From Crambe crambe (Eukaryota > Porifera > Demospongiae > Poecilosclerida > Crambeidae): DNA of 64,000 nucleotides. The stretch's first letter is position 1. Each line of letters opens with the position of its first letter. Position numbers and translations under genes: made by a program. Below the pieces are notes generated by a model that saw nothing but the letters and a program-made list of their open reading frames with translations, was not told the origin of the DNA and did not search any database. Positions 13,396-24,800 of this stretch are shown piece after piece. Location of the stretch: NCBI GenBank assembly GCA_963924555.1, contig OZ004594.1:4061563-4125562 (forward strand). Direction: 5' to 3'.

Positions 13396-16300
13396 ATATA
13401 TAATTAATATTAAAATAATATTGTCATAGGTCGGTCACATGCAATATCTATCTAGGCAGTGCACAATTCATGTGCTATGGTCTATAACTACAACTGCTTA
13501 ATATATTGCAGGTTGTTGCTCAGCAAGACAGAGTGGCTTTTGTTGGGATTTCTAACTGGGCTCTGGACCCAGCCAAGATGAACAGAGGTGTGATGGTGAC
13601 AAGGGCTGACCCCAGTGAGGAGGAACTGGTCTTCAGTGCCAAGGGAATATGTTCTGACAAGAAGGAAGATCCTGTTAGGAGAGACCTAGAGAAATATTTC
13701 AAATATCTTGCCAAGGCTTACAAGTGTATCTGTGAACAGCAAAAGAGAGAATTCTTTGGATTAAGGGATTTTTATAGGTCAGTTTGTAATTCGTCAAATA
13801 CCCACTTCTTAAGCATAGTCTTAATGATATTGGCCATTCAATTCAGCCCTAATGCTACTCAGGGTTCTCCCCAGGATTTACTGAAGGCATGGGGGCAAAA
13901 CCATGATCACCATAAAAAGGGAGGGGCCCAACAATTTCAAGATGCCCTACTGTAGCTTGTATGGAGAGTGAAGCTAGCCACTGCTTAATTAAACTGACTG
14001 TCCATTTATACTAATAGCAAGGCATAGGGGGTAAGAACTGAAGGCATAGTGGCAAGACACAAGGCATAGGGGGAAGAACTGAAGGCATAGTGGCAAGACA
14101 CAAGGCATAGGGGGAAGAACTGAAGGCATAGTGGCAAGACACAAGGCATAGGGGGAAGAACTGAAGGCATAGTGGCAAGACATAAGGCATAGGGGGAAGA
14201 ACTGAAGACATAGTGGCCCGCTATGCCTTAAGATGCCTGGGGAAAACCCTGCTACTAGTAAGCATGAGTCATAGAGCTAATAGTTACAGCAGACTGCAGT
14301 GGTGCTAATGCACTTTTCAACATTGTGGCCGGCATATCTTCTAATTATGAAACTCCCAGGCACATTCACTTCCTATTACAGCAGATTGCAGTGATCTTGC
14401 AACACAAATCCAGAACAGCAAAACCAAATTTACATAGCCTCCATTCAAGTAGTCCAACTATGTAAATTTTGGTCTTGCTGTTCTTTTGCAAGATCACCCT
14501 TACTGTGTTTTATAGTAAGTACAGTGAATTGCAAGTTGGTTGTCCAATGTAAGATGCAAAATTCTAAAAGACCTGTATAAACATGAGGCTGTTCCTGAAT
14601 AGATGTGTGGCTTTTCAATAGATGCAAGTTTTATTGCAGTCAATTTATGCTTTACATTTGGTTCACTGTATGTACATGCCATACTTTTTAAAATGTTGTC
14701 TATCAATACCTTAGCCTGATAAAGATGCTCTACTACATGCGTGAGAAGTCGAACAAGCATCCTCTTAACTGGCAGCAGTTGGAGCATGCCATTAAGAGGA
14801 ACTTTGGAGGTCTGGAATCTGAGGAACTTAATCCATTCAAAGTGTTTCATGAGCACATAACCATGAGCAGAGAGCCCCCAAATCTTGCCAATATTTCTGA
14901 AGAGGTATGTAGTAATTGTCTGGCACACTATATATACACATCGTATGTTTACAGCCTTTTCATAACTGTTACACTAATATTTTTATTATGAATAAAATTC
15001 CTTACTCTTATCAGTTACATCCCATCATTAACCCTGACTGCTCCAGACTTGGATTGATCAAAGCTAGTCTTGGTAGTCGAGAGAAAGACTGTCATGGGTT
15101 AGTGTAATATTGAAGAATCACTTCGACAATAATAATATTATTAACATCTATTTTTTTCTTTTAATAGAGAAAATCGTTATATGCTTTTCTTGACGGAGAA
15201 TTATGCTGCACTGGATATCTTAAAAAACCCTCGGAATTATTTGAGTGGGAGCATTAATTTTGCTCAAGCTAAAGAAGGGTCGATTGACAGTGGCAGCACT
15301 GACAGCATCCCTGCTCCATTCATTCTCTTTGGCAGTAGTTTCCCAAAAGATAAAGAATACACTCAAGTGAGTCCATAGTAGCACTTACTTAAGTTCAATA
15401 TGAAAATCTGCCTGCATTTAAGAACAGATTTGTTCTAATATGCAATACGTACAGTCATACATAATCTGAGAGGCATTATTATTGCATATGTTCACCAATT
15501 CATGCTGCCCAGGTTTGTCGTAACATCAATCAGATTAAGATCTGCATGGAAACCGGACTGACTGTCATTCTCCTCAACCTGGAAAATCTTTATGAGAGTC
15601 TTTACGATGTCCTGAACCAGTACTACATCTTCCACGGTGACAGCAGATACGTGGACCTGGGACTACAGACACACAGAGTTCGCTGCAGAGTCCATAATGA
15701 CTTCAAGTAATTATTTTATATATAATACAAGGAGGATTATTATTGAAGTCTATTTCTCTTGTAGATTGATCCTCATAGCTGAGAAGGATACAGTGTATGA
15801 TAAGTTCCCCACTCCTTTGATCAATCGTCTAGAGAAGCATTTCATCCTGACATCCTCTATACTGGAAGACTGGCAAAAAGAAGTCCTAGAAGATTTTGAA
15901 GCTTGGATCAACTGTTTTTCAAATCCTGAGTAAATAGCTATGGCTATGTACTATTGTTTGTTTGTTTGTTTGTTTGTTTGTTTGTTTGTTTGTTTGTTTG
16001 TTTGTTTGCTGGGTTGTTTTTATTTATTCGTCCATTCATACAGAGATACAAGTTTCAAAGCAAGTGATGCTTTTATTGGCTTCCAGAAAGACATTCCAGC
16101 GTCCGTGATATTTCAGGCTACTAACCAACTGAAATCAGATGCAGTTCATGGTCGATTTGAGGAGAAGATTACAAAATGTAGTGGGTTGAACCCTGAGGAT
16201 TTATTCATATCTGATGCTATTAAGGCAAGTCTACTGGCTGTTTAAAATAACAGAAACCAACACCTTTTCCTTAGTGTAGCTACATTTCATTATGCATGCC

Positions 16301-19300
16301 TGAAAAATAGGGAGACCTCTCACTTTTTTTTCTGATCCCTTATAAGTGTCCATTATTTATGGCAGTGCATGCACCTTAGCCTGTATTATGACAGCATAGA
16401 GATGCAGCCATTCTCACCTGGATGTCATTGTTCATGGTTTTTTTTTATGATTTCCTTTCTTTTCCAGGTTCTGAAGCGTAGCCAGTATCTCTTGCTGCAA
16501 ACAGCTGCTCCAGATGCTATAGTCCGCCTCAAAAGCACAAAGTTGGCTAGTGAACAAACTGAAATCCAGAAGATTTATTTCCAAGAGCAGCACCATGAAT
16601 CAATGGAAGATTTTCTGATTCACCATGTGCATGAAAATGGGACCCATTCTGGACTACTAATGCAGGTAAAACCATAAGTATACAAATCAAACTATCAGAA
16701 TTTCATTATTGATAACCAAATTAGTTTGGTGTCTTACTTCTAACACTGTCTACATTTTGATTTTCGTCCATTTATGTAGCATACTACAAAATATTTTAAC
16801 AAAATTTATGAAAATATGGTACATTTTAATTGAACCAGTTTACTACTGCATCTAGGTCACTACTCACAGTCACCTTCTCTTTCTTGACGAATTAAAAGAA
16901 GTTGAGAGAGCCATTGGCATTAAAGTGGATTCCTTCTTTCTGCACGAATTTGACACAGAGCTTGACTTTTCAAATAAAATTGGGTAAGCCACTGAAGCTA
17001 TATAAGTAAGAAATTAATAGCACCATTATATTATTTATCATTACTTTATAAACACAGCCCATTATTCAAGACTCATACTGACAGAATCCAGAATCGTCTA
17101 GTGATAATACAATGTGATTCTGGTCATTTGAATGGAGACCTTATAGCATGTGCCCGCTACCGTATCTACACTCTCAGGAATGATGCTGACAAAGACCAAG
17201 TCACACATGTCCTATTCGTCATTCATCTCCCTCACCAAGTCACAGGTTCTTTCATCGGCTTTCAAGGAGATCCATGGATATCGGCTCACATCGACGATCT
17301 TAGGCCAGCTGCCGATGATTTAGTGGCACCCTATCGAGCCCTAAGCATGTCTATAAGTGAACTATTTCGTGGTTCTTGTGATACTTCATTTGCAGGATTG
17401 ACTGGTGATGAGCAAAATTACTCAAGCGAGTTAGAAAGTGGTGAAGTTAGTGATCATGAAAATGATGGCTTTAAAAGGGATTCTAGTAGTAGTGATGAAA
17501 ATGAAAGTACATCTGAAGGAATGGAGAGTGAGGAAGAGGAAGATGAAATGGATGATGGTGAAACATCCAAGATATCAGATGAAGTCAGAGAAAGTCCACA
17601 TGAGATGGGTTCAACCGATATGTATGTAGAGGATATCGAAAGTGATGATTTAAGTGAAAAATCTGTCTCTGATCATTCACATGGTGATGTTAACAGCCTC
17701 ACATCTGTGGAGCCAACTCAACTTGTAGTACATGAAGGTGATGATGGAACGTCTGCTCAGATTCCAGTAACGGTAGCAGCAAGACCAGAAAAGCTCGAAG
17801 CATCGCCTCTCTTCAAACGACTGCATGGCTGTATCCAAGCAGCTGCCTCAAAGTTCGAGGATGTAGCTACTCAACGATCAATTGAAAGAGTTGGGATCTT
17901 GGTCAGCCTCATTCCAGAAGAAATACCAAATCAACCAGGTATGTATATTACAGTGGAACCTCTGGTAAAGGAACTCTGAAAGAGGACAACCTCTCAACAA
18001 AGAAGTACCTTTGTATACCTCTGATAAAGCACACTCTGAAATACCCTATACAAAACAAACAAAAAAAAAAACCTCCAAAAGAGGACAACCTCTCTACATA
18101 GGACAAAAGGCTATAGGTCCCAAATGTGTCCATTATTTGGAGGTTCTTCTCTATTATGAGCATGCTGGGGTTCTCAATTCTTGCAATCATGTTTACCTTT
18201 TTTCATAGATTTTACTACATTTCATGGAGTTCTAATTCAACACATGTGCCGAATTCTGGACCAGAGGGAGCAGGTGTGGAAAGATGAATCAGAATGGGTC
18301 ACTAAGGAAGCCATGAATGCTAAGAAACTGCAACATGGAGGAACCTTCCGCAATGTCCTCACCAGGAAAGTGGATGAAGTGGTGGTACCTCTTTTTGCAG
18401 AGATCATTGCAAGAATTGACAGGAACTACAACCTCAATTTGATCTATCCGATGAGTCAAAACTCACCGCTCTTTCTCTTTTGGATGAATGTATTTGGTAA
18501 TGTAGCAGTGATGGATTTTGACTACAATGAAATGATTACCCCAAGGCCACAAGTTCCAGGAGTTGGAGGGAGGAAGGCAGATGTTGACTTCAAGTGTGAA
18601 CTTCCCTTTTCGTGGCTGATCTTAGATGCTGTGAAAGGTCAATGGGACAATGCTAAAAGCTCCACTGGTATGTGGTAGAGTTTTTTTTTGTTATTGTTGT
18701 TGTTTTGATCCGAATAAAAACAAACAACATCACAAAAAAATTAAACAACAAAAATACTTTAAGCTGCATGCAACCATGAACTAATTTTTCATTCCATTCT
18801 AATGATAAGATTGATAATCTGCTCCAAGTGAGTGATTTTTCTATCACCAGCAGAGATTACTGTAGCCGATTCTAATGGCATTGCTTTTCTCTTTTCAAGA
18901 AAGACAAGAAGGGATCTTGGAACTCCGTGTTTACCTACTTATATACATGCATGCATGTTTCCTTGCCTGAAAATGGTGCTAAATAATTGTCATTGTGAAA
19001 TCCATACAATCGAGATCTCTTTTTTTTAAAAATAGTGGATAATGATACATCCCAGCTACACCAGCAGTTGTGTGACTCAATTGAACAGACTCCTTTTGGA
19101 AGCATTCTGAATCAAATTGACCCAACATTCCATGAGGAGTTCTACCGAAAATATCTGCATGATTACTTGAGGATCGAGTATAGATGCCACCACAAACTAA
19201 AAGAACATGAAGTTAAGGAATATGAGGTCTGTATGAATAATTAATGTGGGGCTTTTAGTGGGTGGGTGGGGGGGGGGGGGTTTAAAATTCCACTTCCCTC

Positions 19301-21840
19301 TCTCCATTGTAGCTGTATAACTTAGCTTGGCTATAATATAAATATAATGTTACATCCTTCAACCCCACATAATTTGCTACACCATGTTTAATTGCTATAT
19401 CATTTAATTGCAGCTTTTATTCAATGCTCTGGATGCTCTGGTACATGGAGAAGGTTTCTGTAGCAGTGATGGAGCTACCAGTCTATTGGCTAGAATAGCT
19501 GCCGTGCATGTGGTCTACAACGTGAACAGGAATCAGGTGTTATGTTTCGGACGACTTGTCATGCATCATCCAGGCATCATTACTGACTTGAAGAAGAAAC
19601 ATACACCTGATCAAAGTGAAATGGTATGAGCAGGAGTTCAGATAGCTCTCAGGACTTTACATTCCATGAGTTCAATAAATACCTTTCCCTCCTTTCTTTT
19701 CTTTGCACTCACAAAAACTATACAATTCATTCTTTCAAGATTCTGCATCTGCAAGCTGTGACTGAAGCTTTTGAGGAAGGTCGTCTCTTCCCCAAGTGTG
19801 ACAAGGATATGTCTACTGCTAACCTTGTTCCGTGGCTGAGAGATGTTCAGTTATCACAGAATGCTGTCACAGCAATCGTCAACTTATCCTCCCAACATCA
19901 AATTAGAGTGGAAGCCCGGTATAGTTATGTAAACAGTGTATAGCTAATATAAATATATTGGGAAAATTTCGTAGGGTAGAAATTTGTAAGGTGTATGTAC
20001 AGTGAACTTAAAAATTTCTATTGTATTTTAGTATAGTGGGAAATTTTTGTGAGGAATTTTTTTTTGTAAATTTCTTGATTTTTGAACTTAAATTATGGTG
20101 TTTACACTTCAATTTTGTCCTATGAAGAATACAGTAGCTAGAGTGGAACCCCTCAATGTGGACACATTGTTGATACTTTCTGGTCCCAGAAATGTCCACA
20201 TTGAGATTCTAATCATTGCTGTCATTCTCATATCAGATCAAAATGGGAAGTCATTCAGTCTCTTCAGTTATTCTTTGAACATGTTATGCTGAATACCCCA
20301 AATCTACCCATTACTCAACTGATCAAGTTGAGGCTCGTAAGTGATGGTTTAGTTCTTAGCCACAGTGTTAACTGTTCTGTTTTTCATGATTGTATCGTAG
20401 TTATTGAAATCAGAACAGAGCTTCTCTAACGTGAAGGTTCTCCAGAAAGTACAGAAATTTTTGAATAAATTATCCACTGAAGTGACTAAGAAAAAGTACA
20501 TTATTGCTACACACCTTTTTTAAACATTGATAGCTAATTGAATGTTTAATGCAGGCTCGTGGATGATATCAGGACATTCCAAAAACATTGCCACAATTAC
20601 TTTGTGGAAGTGGTTTCAACTCTCTGCTTCGGTGGAGATAAAGTACCTGACCCAGCTCTCATCCAGATGCTGATGGCCATTGTGTATTTTGAGAATGAAA
20701 ACTCCACACTTGATACACGTGACCTTACTCCCTTTGACAAGGGGAATGTGGATGAGGTTCCTATCATCAGGTCCTCCCTTTTACAGTTGTTACTGGAACA
20801 CAAGTATGTATTTGAAATTTGAGCAAATCCACTGATTTTATCATTTTCTATTTAGACTCACAATACATAACTTAGCCTCATACCTAGGCCCGCTTTTTTC
20901 ATGGGGCCCCGTGAAAAAAAACGGGCCTGGGTACGAGGCTATACATATTTATGTAACAATTTTAATCTGTACATATGCACCATCTCTAGGTAGCTAGCTG
21001 GTTTAATGTATCCCACTGTCTCTGTTAACTCACTTCAAATCTTAGAGAAACTTATAATAAATGATGTCAAGTTGTTCTTTTTATTTCATCACAGTTTCGA
21101 AATGATCAAGGAACACCTGGAAGAATTCTTCCATATCTCTCAGAGAGCACTTGACAAAAGTAACAATCAAAACCTGTGTCTTTTATGCATTCAATGTTTT
21201 GAGGTAAGTTTTAATAGCTAGCTATAGTTCCAAGAGCTCTTGGTAGTTCTACAGCCATGAAATATAGGATAACAAGAAATCTATACATGTATGTAGGATG
21301 CATTGTACAAGGAGCACTCAAAACTAGAAGATAAGGTCCATGCTCTTGTGAATAAACTGACAGATTCGTTTGGAGCCCTGAAGGCCTACAAGGTCAAGCC
21401 AGAAATCACTATCAAGTATCTGGAAGCAATTGCTGGTATGAGATTTGCTTTGATGGAGATTTCACGTCTTCTTCACTTGAGCTGTTCTGACAAACAAGTA
21501 TCTGATGGGTCACCTCCTACACAACAGATGTCACATTCAATTTTAAGTATCCTTCAGAATGTGTGTACTGATCTTGATATCAATAACTTCTCTGCTGATG
21601 ATACCGACATAGTTGGACCTGCCGTGTATCTTTTGAAGTTGCTGGTGAGGGTGTATGGTTTCCCTTGCCTGAAGCAAGTGTGTGAAGCATATCCTTGGAT
21701 AGTTCCTGAAGGACTTCGCATAACAGATCAGGTCTGTCAACTCTCAGAGAGTTACTTTGCTGGCTGATACAACTAACTACCAGTGGAGATAAATGCTATG
21801 TACCTTTATATTGAACCCCTAGTAGCTAAAAAAAAGAAAG

Positions 21841-21888
<48 letters not shown>

Positions 21889-24800
21889 AATGCACTCATT
21901 TACTTTCTGAAATGTAGGAAAAAGTCATCGATCCATTTGTAATTTACAGAGGATATTGCAGTCTGAGGGCCACAGTCAATGAAGGAGCTTTCGGAAAACA
22001 AGTTGAAAAAATGATTGAAGTCACTGAGGTAGAGCTGAAGTTAATTTACTAGTTCAACTTGTATTATAATAATAATGTACTGTTGACAGGGTTTTGACAT
22101 CAATGAAGCTGTGGTTTTATTACTGGCATTTTATGAGACAATCACTTTCAAGTATGCTGAACAAGAGAGACCCATTAGTGGTGATGTAAGTTGAACCCAT
22201 GCAGTAGCTAGCAAGCTGTAGAGGAGTAGAGCAGTAATGTACGTATGTCCTTATGTTAATAGGTATCAGAGAAGTTGAATCAATTCTCTCTTGACATGAA
22301 ATCTTTTTCTCCTTCAATGCGGGATATTGCTCGACTACTCCTGAGTAATGAACAGGGTGGTCCCCTTGCCCAGATGACTCTTCGTCCTGGATTGCCCTTA
22401 GAGTGCAAACTACTTGGCACTTTAGTGATTCATGAAGTCTCAGTATTCAGTAGCAAGGCTAACTTGAGTTTGCTGCTTCCCTTCATCAACATGATGACCA
22501 AACCAGAAGCTTTGATGGTATGGTATTGGCATATGTCTGTACACATACTGCATGGCAATAGTTAGTAACTACTAAATGTATTTAATAGCTATACTTGTTA
22601 TACACTCGTTTAGATAAGCACACTGTTGGATGGGGGGGTGCATTTTCTATTTCCTATTATAAGAGCATGTGTCGTGTATGCTGGAGGGAAATCTTTGTGG
22701 GGTCTTTTACCAATTTCTGATATACAATAGTGATTGACATTAGCTATATTTTTCCTCTCTATTTAAAATCATTATAGAATGCATTTTTGCCAACTATGCC
22801 AGAGGACAGCTTTCAAGAAATAAGAAGGACGATGATTGATGGTGAAAAGGCTTATGGTGAGGCAGCTGTGTGTATATAATATTCATTAAAAGTTGCTCTT
22901 CTTTTTTTGATAGCTTGTCCCAATGGCCATCGTTACATAGTTGGAGAGGTAAGGGACATGATTTTAGTGATCTTATCATCTCATATCAATAACTAAATGT
23001 TGTATGTAGTGTGGAAGGCCATATGAAGTTAGAATATGCAATGAATGTGGAGCTAGGATTGGTGGGACTTTCCATCGATTACTGGAGGATAACACTGATC
23101 AAATAGTGTAAGTCATTTCCAGTCATAATTTGTTTGTATTATGTGCACATTAAGTGAATTTCGTCTCTACAGCTTAACCTTTAAGACTTCAGTATTTTTT
23201 CATTATACAAAAGTCAAAAATGAGCAATTACGATGCTATTTTCTGTTATAGACACGATACTACTCAAACTGGACATACATTGGGAAGGGCAGAGTTGAGG
23301 ACAAGCATTCCCGCTCCTGAAAGGAACCTTTCCTCCCCAGCTGTTTGCATCATGAGGGCTCTCATGCACGCAGCCTTCATCTGGTGCTCTTGTCACCAAC
23401 AAGACTTGGTTCATGATTTGGCCACATTGGTGAAGCCCTTTGTCGACCTCGGGCACCTTCCAGAGTACTTCTGGATGCACCTCCATAAAGATATCCAACA
23501 CTTATCACGTGTGACTGGAAGGTCCATGGATGAGTCTGTGCTTATCATTCATCTAATACTGAAAGATATTCTCACCAGAGAAGCACCACCTAGTAAGATT
23601 TAATTATACTGAGGTCTCAAGAAAAACCAGTTTTAACCCCTAAATTGACTAAATTTGAGTGGAGTGTTTTTATTTGTAGTTGCAGCATATTCTCTAGCAT
23701 CTAAAGAAGACAGAAAACTCTGGGAGAGAGAATTCAACACTTACTACATCCAGCCAGTTCTTGAAGATTTGGACGACAAAATAGAGGGGGCTATGGATCT
23801 CATTACCAATGATGACACACAAGGTGGATTAGCCAGCTATGTAGCTGTGCACCTGCTCTATTAATAATTGCACACAATATTCAGAACATGATCAGCTGTT
23901 CTACTTGGTGTATGAGAGAGTGAAGGTGAGTGAGGGGAACATGGAGCCTCACTTATGGAGCTATCGTCAAAGAGTCTCCTTGGAACACCTTGGACAAACA
24001 CTGCAGGAGAAAAAACTCAAAGATCAGTATCCAATACTCCACGAATTCCTTGAGGCTGTAAGTTGAAGATTGAGCAACTTAATCCTCTTCTTTGGAGTAA
24101 TTTTTTTCAGTTTATTTTTTGAAATAACGTTCATATGTCAACTGCAGGAGCCCATGTTGAGAGCTACTAAATACCTCCCTGATGTAATAAAACTTCAACA
24201 GTTTCTGTATGACACTTACCATCATCGTCTCGATCGGGCTGATGCAAAGGCACAAACTATTGGAGACTTCCTGGAGAAACTGAAAAATGGTATGGTAGTG
24301 TACAACTATTGGAGTAGCTGCAGGTTGTTCTCAAGTCAAGAACCGTGTCTCCATGATCATAATTAGGGACATCTATTATAAGACCAATTGTTTTTTTCTT
24401 TGATATTTTAGAAAATTCTCGAATTGAATATGGTGAAAGAATAAGAAGCTTACAAAAGGCTTGGGAGTTAGTTGGACAGAATTTAAAGACACATGGTATG
24501 TTACAATGCATGTATATACATGTAAATTTAACATTCTGTAATTTCTGTCTTAATAAGGTGCATTACCTGTTGAATATAAGCACTGTCTCCCTGCAATCAC
24601 ACATGATGTACCCTTGGAATATCTCATTCCTACTCGATCTGGGGCTGGTGCCTGCACTGCTTCTCTCGTGGACTTCCTCACTCGCACTCACAATGACTTC
24701 ATTCACAAGTGCCAAACCATTGCAACAGCTACTAATAGTCAGAGGTAACACATACACACACTTCACTGGCGCAGTTATAGCTAATAGGTGTGCTGAAGGC

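Larger units (their letters stand above)
12121..14904 (+). other. Gene A exons 31-35: AAA4, catalytic ATPase unit
   Basis: Exons: 12121-12299, 12557-12779, 13109-13342, 13512-13777, 14715-14904. Walker A appears as GKPGSSKS, the Ser-containing variant typical of RNF213 AAA4. Walker B is VVVLDEVGLAEDSP in the 13109 exon, followed by LPLKALHPLLEDGT. VAFVGISNWALDPAKMNRG in the 13512 exon carries the sensor/arginine region. EFFGLRDFY joins across a 937 bp intron to SLIKMLYYM, as in the human protein. Both nucleotide-binding motifs look intact. Confidence 0.95.

Noticed and set aside
14019-14217. Possible CRISPR-like array
   Set aside because: Repeats are contiguous 41 bp minisatellite units without unique spacers, inside an intron of an animal gene.
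21095-21203. CLLCIQCFE as a remnant RING finger
   Set aside because: The Cys spacing does not fit a RING, and the segment aligns with an ordinary helix located after the RING position.
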